Below are positions 49,418 through 58,120 of a stretch of DNA of 64,000 bases, in pieces. The DNA is from Candidatus Manganitrophus morganii (GTDB lineage: Bacteria; Nitrospirota; Nitrospiria; SBBL01; Manganitrophaceae). Below the pieces are notes generated by a model, which worked only from the letters and a program-made list of their open reading frames with translations, searched no databases and had not been told where the DNA came from. The position numbers were made by a program, and so were the translations under genes. Location of the stretch: contig JAJHOH010000001.1 of the NCBI GenBank assembly GCA_021651055.1, positions 2,480,001 to 2,544,000 on the forward strand, written 5' to 3'. Numbering within the stretch: the first letter of the stretch is position 1; every line of letters starts with the position of its first letter.

Positions 49418-50095
49418 ATGGCAGCCATCCAAGGAATAGAGCTGAGTAAGTCTTTCCAGTATTTCCAAGTTCTGAATCGGGTCTCATTTGAGGTGAAGGA
49501 GGGTGAATGTTATGCCCTGTTTGGACCGAACGGCGCAGGCAAGACGACCCTCCTGAGAATTCTGGCGACACTCCATCGTCCGACGAGCGGGCGATTCGAG
49601 ATCTGCGGACACGACGGGCTCCGGGAGAAAATGAAGGTCCGGGAGGCCCTTTTTTTGATCAGCCACGGATCCTACCTTTACGATGATCTCAGCGTCTTAG
49701 AGAATATCCGGTTTGCGATCGGCCTTCGTGGAGCGGAGCCGACCGGTCCTGAGATCAAACGGGCCCTTGACCGCGTCGGGATCGGCGCATTCGGCTCCCT
49801 CAAGAGCCGGCATCTTTCCGCGGGAATGAAAAAACGCCTCTCCATCGCCAAGGCGATGCTCGCCCGGCCCAGCGTTCTCCTCTTAGATGAAGCGTATGCC
49901 TCGCTCGACGAGCGGGGGGTCGATATGATGAATGCTTATATTCGAGAGGTCACCCGGGAGGGGACGACCGTCCTCATCACGGCGCATGATCGGGCCAAAA
50001 CAGCGGAAGTGGCTCATCGCGCCGGCGTCTTGAACCGGGGGGAGCTGCGCGAACTGGCAGTAAATGAATTGTTGACGGCCCATGCACTTTTTTAA
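49418..50095 (+). CDS. ccmA: Heme exporter ATP-binding protein CcmA
   Basis: 225 residues from MAAIQGIELSKSFQYFQVLN. ABC ATPase with Walker A GPNGAGKTT, signature LSAGMKKR and Walker B VLLLDEAYASLD (DEA instead of the usual DEP). With CcmB and CcmC it releases holo-CcmE from the heme-loading complex. The frame opens at 49325, but the family start is at 49418; no strong Shine-Dalgarno. First gene of the ccm operon; it overlaps ccmB by 14 bp. Confidence 0.9.
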   Translation: MAAIQGIELSKSFQYFQVLNRVSFEVKEGECYALFGPNGAGKTTLLRILATLHRPTSGRFEICGHDGLREKMKVREALFLISHGSYLYDDLSVLENIRFAIGLRGAEPTGPEIKRALDRVGIGAFGSLKSRHLSAGMKKRLSIAKAMLARPSVLLLDEAYASLDERGVDMMNAYIREVTREGTTVLITAHDRAKTAEVAHRAGVLNRGELRELAVNELLTAHALF

Positions 50096-50759
50096 TGTCA
50101 TAAAGTGGATCGCCTGGAAAGATCTCTTAAGCGAGCTGCGCAATCGCGAGAACATCTCTTCGATGTTCTTCTTCGCCCTGATCGTCATCCTGATCTTCAG
50201 TTTCAGCTTTTCGCTCGATCCGAAGACCACCCATGAGCTGATGCCGGGGATCATCTGGATCGCCTTCGGCTTCACCGGAATCATCGGCCTCGGAAAGTCC
50301 TTCCTGGCGGAGGTCCACAATGATTGCATGGAATATTTCCAAATCGTTCCGGCGCCGAAGGGGGCGATTTATCTAGGTAAGTTTTCAGGGAACGTCCTCT
50401 TTATGTTGATTGTGGAAATTATCCTCTTCCCATTGTTTATTCTTTTCTTCAATCTGGACGTACTTGAAAAAATTCCGATAATTCTGCTAATATTCGTGGC
50501 GGCCACGATCGGTCTTTCCGCCTTAGGCACCCTCTTCTCCGCTTTGACCGTTCAGATCCGCGCGCGGGAGGTGATGTTTCCGATCCTCCTCCTGCCGATG
50601 GCGGTCCCGATCTTTATCGGCGCGGTCGAAGCGACCCGCGGCGTGTTCAGCGGCGATCCTCTCCCGATGTATGTCGATTGGATCAAGTTATTGGTCGTTT
50701 TCGACGGTATTTTTATGGTCGTTTCTTTTTGGGTTTTTGAATTCATCTTGGATTATTAG
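50082..50759 (+). CDS. ccmB: Heme exporter membrane protein CcmB
   Basis: 225 residues, six predicted helices. MHFFNVIKWIAWKDLLSELR and NISSMFFFALIVILIFSFSF match CcmB, and LSALGTLFSALTVQIRAREV followed by MFPILLLPM is its most conserved block. Works with CcmA and CcmC in System I cytochrome c maturation. ATG 50082 lies inside ccmA, implying translational coupling. Confidence 0.92.
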   Translation: MHFFNVIKWIAWKDLLSELRNRENISSMFFFALIVILIFSFSFSLDPKTTHELMPGIIWIAFGFTGIIGLGKSFLAEVHNDCMEYFQIVPAPKGAIYLGKFSGNVLFMLIVEIILFPLFILFFNLDVLEKIPIILLIFVAATIGLSALGTLFSALTVQIRAREVMFPILLLPMAVPIFIGAVEATRGVFSGDPLPMYVDWIKLLVVFDGIFMVVSFWVFEFILDY

Positions 50760-50761
50760 GG

Positions 50762-51475
50762 ATGGTGATCAGTCGTCTTATTGCCAGGCTTCAACGGTAT
50801 GAAGGGTGGTTCGGCGTTGCCGCCGGACTTCTCATCATGGTCGGCCTTTATATGGGGCTGGTGACCTCCTCCCCCGATTATTATCAGGGCGAGGTGGTCC
50901 GCATTATGTATATCCATGTCCCGGCCGCCCAGAGCGCCATGTTTGCTTATACGGTCCTCTTCGGCGGCAGCATTTGGTATCTCTGGAAGCGCGATCCGAT
51001 TGTCGATAACATGTCTCATGCGGCCGCCGGCATCGGCGTTTTCTTTACCCTGATCGCCCTCATTACCGGCTCGATCTGGGCAAAGCCGACCTGGAATACC
51101 TGGTGGACCTGGGATCCCCGGCTGATCTCCTTCACGATCATGCTCTTAATCCTCGTCGGGTACCTGATGCTTCGAACCTTCTTGGAGGATAAAGAAAAAG
51201 AGGCAACTTACGGCGCCATCCTCGCCATTGTCGGCTTCGTCGACCTTCCGATCATCCATTTTTCCGTCGAATGGTGGCGGACATTACACCAACCCCTCTC
51301 GATTTCGACGAGAGGGGTCAGCATCGCCTCCGATATGCTCATCCCGCTGCTTCTGATGTCGATCGGTTTTTATCTCCTCTTCACCTACATGCTGATGGTC
51401 CGGACGCAAATGCTCTATCTTGAGCGCCTGCTCGAAGCCAAACGAGGGCGGATGCTCAGTAAGGTTCATGTATGA
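50762..51475 (+). CDS. ccmC: Heme-handling protein CcmC
   Basis: 237 residues with six helices. The Trp-rich heme motif is NTWWTWDPRLIS, flanked by the conserved His residues (YIHVPAAQSAM before it and HFSVEWWRTLHQP after). CcmC attaches heme to CcmE. Starts 3 bp after ccmB. Its stop overlaps the ATG of a 23-codon ORF (ATGA). Confidence 0.93.
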   Translation: MVISRLIARLQRYEGWFGVAAGLLIMVGLYMGLVTSSPDYYQGEVVRIMYIHVPAAQSAMFAYTVLFGGSIWYLWKRDPIVDNMSHAAAGIGVFFTLIALITGSIWAKPTWNTWWTWDPRLISFTIMLLILVGYLMLRTFLEDKEKEATYGAILAIVGFVDLPIIHFSVEWWRTLHQPLSISTRGVSIASDMLIPLLLMSIGFYLLFTYMLMVRTQMLYLERLLEAKRGRMLSKVHV

Positions 51476-51543
51476 GAACCGATCATTTAGAAGAAGGAGC
51501 GGCCACCAGTAGCCTAGAGGAAGGAGCGGCCACCAGACAATGA
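51472..51543 (+). CDS. 23-residue ORF in the ccmD position, built of a tandem repeat
   Basis: ATG 51472 overlaps the ccmC stop and its own TGA (51541-51543) overlaps the ATG of the next gene at 51540, both as ATGA. The product is MRTDHLEEGAATSSLEEGAA followed by TRQ; a 27-bp (9-codon) unit is repeated (17 identical bases at 51493-51509 and 51520-51536). ccmD, a small membrane protein, normally stands here, but this peptide has no membrane helix. It may be a coupling device, a degenerate ccmD or a genuine microprotein. Confidence 0.45.
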   Translation: MRTDHLEEGAATSSLEEGAATRQ

Positions 51544-52043
51544 AGCGGTTTTACATCCGGTGGGGAGGGGTCCTGATCATCACGGCGATCATCGGGGTTC
51601 TTGGAATTCAGCGATATAATCGAGAGGTCACCGCCATCTCCCCGCATCACCTTCTCCACGATCAGCCGACCGAAACCGTTCGCATCTTGGGCATGATCGA
51701 GGCTGGGAGCATTCTTAAGGAAGGGGAAGGGGGCCCGGCGGCCTTTCAACTCTCCGCGGAAGGGGTAAAGCTGTCGGTCCAATATCTCGGAGAAGAATCT
51801 GAAAATATAAGGGATTTGAAAACGGTCGTCGTCGGAGGAAAGTGGAATCCGACCACGCGGACCTTGGAAGCAGAAAAGATCTCCGTGGTCCCAAATTATG
51901 GGTTCATCACGGCGGCCTATTTGGCCTCTTTGATCCCGATGGGCCTCTTTCTTTTTAATATGGAACGAAAGGTCGCAATGTTATATATTCAGATTAAAGA
52001 GGAAAAGGTCTATCAACCGGAGGAGCCGCTTGAAGTCAGGTAG
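51540..52043 (+). CDS. CcmE-like OB-fold membrane protein without the heme His
   Basis: 167 residues. An N-terminal helix (MKRFYIRWGGVLIITAIIGV), an OB-type beta domain (TVRILGMIEAGSILKEGEGG; VGGKWNPTTRTLEAEKI) and, unlike CcmE, a C-terminal helix (FITAAYLASLIPMGLFLFN). It lacks the LAKHxxxYMP heme-attachment motif. The position between ccmC and true ccmE suggests a partner in heme delivery, perhaps replacing CcmD as CcmE adaptor. Overlaps ccmE by 14 bp. Confidence 0.65.
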   Translation: MKRFYIRWGGVLIITAIIGVLGIQRYNREVTAISPHHLLHDQPTETVRILGMIEAGSILKEGEGGPAAFQLSAEGVKLSVQYLGEESENIRDLKTVVVGGKWNPTTRTLEAEKISVVPNYGFITAAYLASLIPMGLFLFNMERKVAMLYIQIKEEKVYQPEEPLEVR

Positions 52044-52485
52044 AAAAACAGCCATTATTATCAGCACCCTGATCGTTCTGGCCGGGGTCGGCTACTTGGT
52101 CTTTGGAAATTTCGGAAAGAACCTGATCTATTTTGTCACCCCGTCGGAAGTGGTCGCCTTTTCATCCGAACATTACGGGAAGAAAGTTCGGGTCGCCGGA
52201 ATGGTGGTGAAGGATAGCCTCAAAGTGGTCCCGAATACCTTACGGCTTACCTTCGACCTAAGCGATGGGGCCCAGACGATTCCGGTGGCGTTTGAAGGGG
52301 TGCCGCCCGATCTTTTTAAGGAAGGCCAGGGGGCGGTGGTGGAAGGTTTTTGGGATGCCGATCGGACGTTTCATTCCCATATGATCATGGCGAAGCACTC
52401 TGAAGATTATATGCCGGTCGAAATGAAGAATGCGGGGGCGGAGCTCCCGAAGAAGGATTTCTTTAAAACCCTCAAGGTCGAGTAG
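52030..52485 (+). CDS. ccmE: Heme chaperone CcmE
   Basis: 151 residues from TTG 52030. An N-terminal anchor (AIIISTLIVLAGVGYLVFGN) is followed by the OB fold with VRVAGMVVKDSL and GVPPDLFKEGQGAVVEG. The covalent heme His is His123 in MAKHSEDYMP, with Tyr127. CcmE carries heme from CcmC to CcmF in the periplasm. GGAGGAGC precedes the TTG. Confidence 0.92.
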   Translation: MKSGRKTAIIISTLIVLAGVGYLVFGNFGKNLIYFVTPSEVVAFSSEHYGKKVRVAGMVVKDSLKVVPNTLRLTFDLSDGAQTIPVAFEGVPPDLFKEGQGAVVEGFWDADRTFHSHMIMAKHSEDYMPVEMKNAGAELPKKDFFKTLKVE

Positions 52486-52545
52486 GGCGGCGCATGCGTC
52501 GCCCCGAAAGGGGCCGGGGGCCAGCAAAATCGGAGGTCCAAATCA

Positions 52546-54633
52546 ATGATCATTGAGCTCGGCCATTTCGCCGTCATTACCGCCCTGGTTCTCGCGGTCC
52601 TCGGAATTGTTTCCCCGATTGTCGGGTTGAAGCGGCGAGATGCTGTTTGGGTGGGAGTTGGCCGCCAAGCGGTCACGCTGAACTTCGTTCTCATCTCGGT
52701 CGGCATGCTGGCGATGTTCTACTCCTACCTGACCCACGACTATTCGGTCAAATACGTCTATGCCACCTCCAACACCAAGCTGCCGATCTTTTACAAAATC
52801 GCCGGACTCTGGGGCGGTCACGAAGGTTCTCTGCTCCTCTGGGCCTGGGTTCTCGCGCTCTTCTGCATGATGGCGGTTCACATTCACTGGAAAACACAGC
52901 CGGCGGTGATGCCTTACCTCATCTCTATGCAGTCGACCGTGTTGACCGGGTTTCTCCTTTTGATCCTGTTTCTATCCAATCCATTCGAGCGAATTTTCCC
53001 GGTCCCCGCCGATGGACGAGATCTAAACCCCCTCCTGCAAGACCCGGCGATGGTGCTCCATCCGCCGTTTCTCTACCTCGGTTACGTCGGCCTCTCGATT
53101 CCCTTCTCATTCGCAATGGCGGCCCTTTTCTCCGGGCGTTTGGGGGAGGAGTGGATCAAGGCGACGCAGCGATGGACCTTGGCGGCGTGGCTCTTTTTGA
53201 CGATCGGGATTTTGATGGGAGGCTACTGGGCCTATTACGAGCTCGGCTGGGGAGGTTATTGGGGATGGGACCCGGTTGAGAACGCCGCGTTTATGCCGTG
53301 GCTCGTCGCGACGGCCTTTCTTCATTCGGTGATGGTTCAGGAAGCGAGAAAAATGTTCAAGGTCTGGAATCTTTTCCTGATCATCCTCGCCTTCTCCCTT
53401 TCGCTGATCGGGACCTTCCTGGTTCGAAGCGGCATTCTCTCCTCTGTTCATTCGTTTGCCGCTGATCCGGGACGGGGGGTTTTTATTCTTGCTTTCCTCT
53501 CATTTATGCTGCTCCTTTCCTTTGGAACCTTGATGCTTCGATCGGGCAAGTTAAAGAGCCAGATCGAGATGGATTCGGTCATTTCGCGGGAAGCGATTTT
53601 TCTCTTCAACAACCTCTTCTTCTTGGTGGCATTGATCACCGTTTTCACTGGGACTCTCTATCCTCTTTTAACCGAGGCGCTGCAGTTTAAAAAGGTCTCC
53701 GTCGGTCCCCCTTACTACAATACGGTTTTCATGCCGGTGGCGCTTGGTTTGGTCTTCCTGATGGGAATCGGGCCTTATATCCCATGGCGGAAGGCGTCGG
53801 CACAGAACCTGAAAGAGCTGCTCCTGATGCCGGGACTGATTGCCTTGGGGGGGCTGGTTCTCTTTGCGCTCGCCGGGATCCGGAACAGTTATGCGTTGGC
53901 CGGTTTGACCGTGGTTTGTTTTGTCGCCGCAGCGATTTTCCGTGATTTCGCGAAGATCTCTTCCTTCTGGGCGAAGCGGGAACAGGTGAGCACGCTCCAG
54001 GGATTCCTGACCGCCTACAAAAAGAATCCACGGCGCCTTTCCGGAATCCTGACCCATATCGGTGTCCTCGTTATGATCATCGGGATTATCTTCTCGACCA
54101 TTTACCAGACCGAGAAGGTGTTGATCATGAAACCAGGAGAGGAGACGGGACTCGGCGCTTATCGAATCAAATTGATCCGGCTGTATGGTGCCGAGGGGAT
54201 CAATTGGGGGGGGCAAGAGGCACTCTTTAATGTCTATAAAGGAGAGACGCTGATCACGCAGCTTCGTCCCCAAAAGCGGTTTTATACCGTCTCCCAAACG
54301 CCGACCACCGAGACGGCGATCCATCAAATTTATATGGGGCATGTTTTCCTGACGATCCCGGAAGTCTCTCCCGATGGAACCTGGGCGCGGGTGCGGGCGC
54401 TCCACAATCCGTTAGTTCTCTGGGTCTGGTACGGCGGGGGGATCATGGGGATCGGGGTGATCTTAAACATGCTGAGAAAGTCGCGAATAAAAGTGTCGGC
54501 GGCGCGTCCCGAGGCCGCAGGAGCGGAAGTGGCGGTTTCCCTGTCGCGGCCGGCGCGGGAAGAGGTGCTGCATCGCTCGAATCGATGGCAGACGTTACTA
54601 AACGCCGTTTGGCCGGGGAGAAAAGAGGTATGA
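52546..54633 (+). CDS. ccmF: Cytochrome c heme lyase subunit CcmF
   Basis: 695 residues, about 15 helices. The Trp-rich motif [30 protein letters not shown] and [15 protein letters not shown] are the CcmF/NrfE hallmarks. It ligates heme to CxxCH apocytochromes with CcmH and CcmI. Length slightly above the E. coli enzyme because of a C-terminal cytoplasmic tail ([17 protein letters not shown]). Its stop overlaps the next ATG (ATGA). Confidence 0.94.
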   Translation: MIIELGHFAVITALVLAVLGIVSPIVGLKRRDAVWVGVGRQAVTLNFVLISVGMLAMFYSYLTHDYSVKYVYATSNTKLPIFYKIAGLWGGHEGSLLLWAWVLALFCMMAVHIHWKTQPAVMPYLISMQSTVLTGFLLLILFLSNPFERIFPVPADGRDLNPLLQDPAMVLHPPFLYLGYVGLSIPFSFAMAALFSGRLGEEWIKATQRWTLAAWLFLTIGILMGGYWAYYELGWGGYWGWDPVENAAFMPWLVATAFLHSVMVQEARKMFKVWNLFLIILAFSLSLIGTFLVRSGILSSVHSFAADPGRGVFILAFLSFMLLLSFGTLMLRSGKLKSQIEMDSVISREAIFLFNNLFFLVALITVFTGTLYPLLTEALQFKKVSVGPPYYNTVFMPVALGLVFLMGIGPYIPWRKASAQNLKELLLMPGLIALGGLVLFALAGIRNSYALAGLTVVCFVAAAIFRDFAKISSFWAKREQVSTLQGFLTAYKKNPRRLSGILTHIGVLVMIIGIIFSTIYQTEKVLIMKPGEETGLGAYRIKLIRLYGAEGINWGGQEALFNVYKGETLITQLRPQKRFYTVSQTPTTETAIHQIYMGHVFLTIPEVSPDGTWARVRALHNPLVLWVWYGGGIMGIGVILNMLRKSRIKVSAARPEAAGAEVAVSLSRPAREEVLHRSNRWQTLLNAVWPGRKEV

Positions 54634-55220
54634 AAGAGATGGCTGAAACCAAATCCCCCTCCGTCGGCATCCGCGGCTGGCAGATTGCGCTCCTCGTCGG
54701 CATTTTGGGTTTGATTATTCTTTTTTACAAGGGGCTTTGGGGAAACCCGAACTTCATCCCCCCTGTCCTCGTCGGAACCCAAGCGCCCGAGATCACCGGG
54801 CCCGATCTCTATCAGCCGAAGGAGGTGTCGCTCTCTCAATTTCGCGGGAAGGTCGTGGTGCTCAATTTTTGGGCCTCCTGGTGCCTGGAGTGTAAGCTGG
54901 AACACCAGAACCTCCTTGCCATCCAGAAGCGTTTTGCTCAGAATCCGAACTTCGTCCTGCTGGGGGTGAATTATCAGGACAAAGAAGATCTCGCCCGGCA
55001 GTATTTGCAGGAGCATGGGAATAGTTTCGAGCATGTTCGGGATGTGAAGGGGAGGATCTCCATCGACTACGGTGTCTACGGGGTTCCGGAAACCTTCGTC
55101 ATCGACCAGAACGGAGTCATCCGTCATAAACAGATCGGGCCGATTGTCGGGGAGACCTATACCTTCCTGGTCGAGCGGATGATCGAACCTTTATTGAATG
55201 GAACGGCAACCACGTCATGA
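54630..55220 (+). CDS. ccmG: Membrane-anchored thioredoxin CcmG/ResA
   Basis: 196 residues from [20 protein letters not shown]. One N-terminal helix then a thioredoxin fold with active site WCLECK (Cys85, Cys88) and the cis-Pro loop [10 protein letters not shown] typical of CcmG/DsbE. It keeps apocytochrome Cys reduced, supplied by CcdA. ATGA overlap with ccmF upstream and ccmH downstream. The usual Glu of CcmG is present in the fold-specific EL segment. Confidence 0.9.
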   Translation: MKEMAETKSPSVGIRGWQIALLVGILGLIILFYKGLWGNPNFIPPVLVGTQAPEITGPDLYQPKEVSLSQFRGKVVVLNFWASWCLECKLEHQNLLAIQKRFAQNPNFVLLGVNYQDKEDLARQYLQEHGNSFEHVRDVKGRISIDYGVYGVPETFVIDQNGVIRHKQIGPIVGETYTFLVERMIEPLLNGTATTS

Positions 55221-55693
55221 AGCGTCTTCTTTTTATCCCACTGTTCCTCATTCTTTTTACCTCCCTTTCGACGGCACAGACCCTCAATGAAGACCAGCTT
55301 CAACAGCGCGTGAGAGAGGTATCAAAGACCCTCCGTTGCGCCGTCTGCCAATCGGAATCGGTCTGGGAGTCGAATGCGGAGCTGGCGATACAGATGAGAG
55401 ATATCGTCCGGGAGCGCTTGATCCAGGGAGAATCGCCCGATCAGATTCGGGCCTATTTCGTCAGCCGCTATGGCGATTATATTTTACTGAAGCCAAGGGC
55501 ATTCGGCCTAAATCTGCTCCTCTGGGGAGGGCCCTTTCTTCTTCTGATCATCGGCGGGACCTTCTTGTTCCGCACCCTGCGGAAGTGGGTGGCCGAGACG
55601 GCGCCCGCCTCGCCTGAAGAGCTCTCCCCGATCGATGAAAAAAGCCGGCGGCGGATCGAGCAAGAGATCCGCGGGCTGGAGCCGGATAAATAG
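55217..55693 (+). CDS. ccmH: Cytochrome c maturation protein CcmH (CcmL)
   Basis: 158 residues with a signal peptide ([20 protein letters not shown]). The redox motif LRCAVCQSESV (Cys41, Cys44) and SRYGDYILLKP are conserved; one C-terminal membrane helix (LLLWGGPFLLLIIGGTFLF). It receives or reduces the apocytochrome thiols. ATGA overlap with ccmG. Confidence 0.93.
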   Translation: MKRLLFIPLFLILFTSLSTAQTLNEDQLQQRVREVSKTLRCAVCQSESVWESNAELAIQMRDIVRERLIQGESPDQIRAYFVSRYGDYILLKPRAFGLNLLLWGGPFLLLIIGGTFLFRTLRKWVAETAPASPEELSPIDEKSRRRIEQEIRGLEPDK

Positions 55694-55720
55694 TAACGCA
55701 ATTACCGAAGGAGTAAGTAT

Positions 55721-56647
55721 ATGCTTCCTATCGCCGCCGGTCTCATGTTATTGGCGGTCATCATGGTTCTTCTCTCCCCGATGTGGCAACGCTCTAAAAC
55801 GGCGTTGATCGTCGGCGATGAGGCTGCGCTGGATGAAGAACGGATCAATCTTCAGATCGAGAAAGAGAGCCTTCTGCGCACCCTTTCCGATCTGGAACTC
55901 GATTATGCTCAGTCCAAAGTCGCTGAAGCCGACTACCATCGGCAGAAGCTCGGGCATGAACATCGGCTGATCCAGATACTCGATCGGCTCGATGCGCTGG
56001 TTGGGATCGGTCTCGTCCCGCCGAAAAACAAGAAATCTCGTCCGTCGCCGAGCGGCGCGGGCCCCGTTTTCATCGGCTTTCTGGGGACGGTGATCATCGC
56101 CGGCGCGGTCGGCATGCATCAGCTCGTCCAGTGGAAATTGGAGCGGCAACAGTTCGCCGAGGCCGGGGCGGAGGGGGCGGCGACGATGCCCCCGATCAAT
56201 CCGGCGGAGATGGTGGCGCGCCTGGAAGAGCGGCTGAAGAACAACCCGAATGACCTTCAAGGGCAATTGATGGCGGGCCGATCGTATGTGGCGCTGGAGC
56301 GGTGGGAAGATGCCGAGAAGGCGTGGCGGAAGGCGATCGAGCTCGACCGGCGCAGCCACGCCGCCCATTATGGACTCGCCGAGGTCCTGATCCGCACCGC
56401 CGAGCCGGGAAATCGGACCGCCTATCAGGAGGCCTTGGATCACCTCGACACAGCGCTGATCAATGTCCCTCAAGACGCGTCGGTTCTCTGGGCGAAGGGG
56501 GTGGTGCTGATTCACCTGGAACGATACACAGAGGCAGACGAGGCCTGGACCGAGGCGTATAAATATATCCCCCCCCAGACCGAAAGCGCCGAATTCGTCA
56601 AAAAGGCCTTGCAGGATCTCCGATCGGGCCGCGCGCCGCTCTTCTAA
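55721..56647 (+). CDS. ccmI: Cytochrome c maturation protein CcmI (TPR)
   Basis: 308 residues. Two membrane helices (MLPIAAGLMLLAVIMVLLSP and VFIGFLGTVIIAGAVGMHQL) flank a cytoplasmic coiled coil (KESLLRTLSDLELDYAQSKV, typical of CcmI), followed by periplasmic TPRs (EDAEKAWRKAIELDRRSHAA). It presents apocytochromes to CcmF/CcmH. AAGGAG precedes the ATG. Last clear ccm gene of the operon. Confidence 0.88.
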   Translation: MLPIAAGLMLLAVIMVLLSPMWQRSKTALIVGDEAALDEERINLQIEKESLLRTLSDLELDYAQSKVAEADYHRQKLGHEHRLIQILDRLDALVGIGLVPPKNKKSRPSPSGAGPVFIGFLGTVIIAGAVGMHQLVQWKLERQQFAEAGAEGAATMPPINPAEMVARLEERLKNNPNDLQGQLMAGRSYVALERWEDAEKAWRKAIELDRRSHAAHYGLAEVLIRTAEPGNRTAYQEALDHLDTALINVPQDASVLWAKGVVLIHLERYTEADEAWTEAYKYIPPQTESAEFVKKALQDLRSGRAPLF

Positions 56648-56679
56648 GGGATCTTCGCTGGACGACCGGTCAGAGAGAG

Positions 56680-56685
56680 TATAAT
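56680..56685 (+). promoter_or_regulatory. -10 element before the TlpA-CcdA genes
   Basis: Perfect TATAAT in the 101-bp gap after ccmI; no good -35 at 16-18 bp. It may give separate expression of the redox genes downstream. Confidence 0.35.
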
Positions 56686-56748
56686 AAACAGAGAGGTCGG
56701 AAGAGGGACAGGGCCTCTTCGGAACCTGATCACGGATGTCACACACAG

Positions 56749-57285
56749 ATGATCAAAAGAACGCTGGCGATCTTTTTCCTTCTTCCACTGTTGATGGCCT
56801 GTTCGCAAAAGGAGGGGGGAGAGGCGAAGGGGCCGTTGGCGGTCGGCGTCGAAGCCGGATTCTTGGCCCCCGATTTCATGGTCAAAAATCTGCGGGGCGG
56901 AATGACATCGCTCTCGCAGTATCGGGGAAAGGTCGTCCTGATCAATTTTTGGGCGACCTGGTGCGGCCCGTGCAAGATGGAGATGCCGTCGATGGAGGCG
57001 CTCTATCGGAGTTATTCCCGGGATGATTTCGAGATGTTGGCCGTTTCCATCGATACGATGGGAGAGCCGCCGGTTCGGCTCTTTGTCGAAGATTTCGGAT
57101 TCACCTTTCCGGTGTTGATGGACGATCAGTTCGAGGTGAACGACCGGTTTCAGGTCCGCGTCGTCCCGACGAGCATCCTGATCGACCGGAAAGGGGTGGT
57201 CGTGCAGCGGTTTCTCGGCGCAAAAGATTGGAACAACAAGGAGAGCCGAAGCGTCATCGAAAAGCTGGTGCAGGTGAAGGGTTGA
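56749..57285 (+). CDS. TlpA-family thioredoxin lipoprotein
   Basis: 178 residues. MIKRTLAIFFLLPLLMACSQ with lipobox LMAC (Cys18). The thioredoxin fold carries WATWCGPCKMEMP (Cys72, Cys75) and the cis-Pro loop VVPTSILID. A general disulfide reductase of the periplasm, most likely a client of the CcdA encoded next. A second such protein besides CcmG suggests division of labour between cytochrome maturation and other thiols. Confidence 0.88.
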   Translation: MIKRTLAIFFLLPLLMACSQKEGGEAKGPLAVGVEAGFLAPDFMVKNLRGGMTSLSQYRGKVVLINFWATWCGPCKMEMPSMEALYRSYSRDDFEMLAVSIDTMGEPPVRLFVEDFGFTFPVLMDDQFEVNDRFQVRVVPTSILIDRKGVVVQRFLGAKDWNNKESRSVIEKLVQVKG

Positions 57286-57327
57286 TTGGAAATTCGATGA
57301 AGGGCATTTTAACCAGAGTGAATTGAA

Positions 57328-58071
57328 ATGCAGGCGACGGAGAATATTTCACTTTTTATTGCGTTTTCGGCCGGGTTTCTTTCTTTTGTCTCCCCCTGTG
57401 TTTTGCCGGTGGTCCCTTCCTACATCTCCTATATCACCGGGCTCTCTCTGGAAGAATTGACCTCGCCCGAGGGAAGGGCGCGGGCGCGAGAAGTGGCAAT
57501 TAAAAACTCGCTGATGTTCATCGGCGGGTTCTCAACGATTTTTATCCTCTTGGGAGCCTCGGCGACGCTGATCGGCCGGTTTTTCCTGATGTACCAATCG
57601 GCCATTCGGCAGATCGGCGGGCTTCTGATCGTCTTCTTCGGCCTTTATATCATGGGTCTCATCAAACCCTCTCTGCTGATGCGGGATGCCCGGTTTCATT
57701 TCCAAAACAAGCCGGCCGGTTATCTTGGGTCGTACCTGGTCGGGATCGCTTTCGGCGCCGGATGGACGCCGTGCGTCGGCCCGATCCTGGGGTCGATTCT
57801 CCTCTATGCGAGCGCCTCCGGATCGGTGGCGACCGGGATCATGCTTCTGACCGTCTACTCTTTAGGGCTCGGTCTTCCCCTCTTTCTTTCTTCCATCGGG
57901 GTTCAGTCGTTTTTGGCCTATTCCAGGAAAACGGCCCGATATATGCGCTGGATCTCCGCGACCAGCGGCGTTTTCCTCGTGGTGGTCGGCCTCCTCATCT
58001 TTACGAACTCATTGACCCGGCTCACTTCATTTTTCACCCAGGTCGGCATCGGCTGGTCGATCGGGCAGTAG
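57328..58071 (+). CDS. ccdA: Cytochrome c biogenesis transmembrane protein CcdA
   Basis: 247 residues, six helices. It moves electrons from cytoplasmic thioredoxin to periplasmic thioredoxins. The two redox Cys lie in FVSPCVLPVVPSY (Cys24) and GWTPCVGPILGS, the pseudo-symmetric pair of DsbD/CcdA. Follows the TlpA lipoprotein gene by 42 bp; supports CcmG and TlpA. Confidence 0.93.
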   Translation: MQATENISLFIAFSAGFLSFVSPCVLPVVPSYISYITGLSLEELTSPEGRARAREVAIKNSLMFIGGFSTIFILLGASATLIGRFFLMYQSAIRQIGGLLIVFFGLYIMGLIKPSLLMRDARFHFQNKPAGYLGSYLVGIAFGAGWTPCVGPILGSILLYASASGSVATGIMLLTVYSLGLGLPLFLSSIGVQSFLAYSRKTARYMRWISATSGVFLVVVGLLIFTNSLTRLTSFFTQVGIGWSIGQ

Positions 58072-58120
58072 GGCGACCGGCCCGGTCTCCCCTCCATTTT
58101 CTCTCTTATGACGGTGGCGC

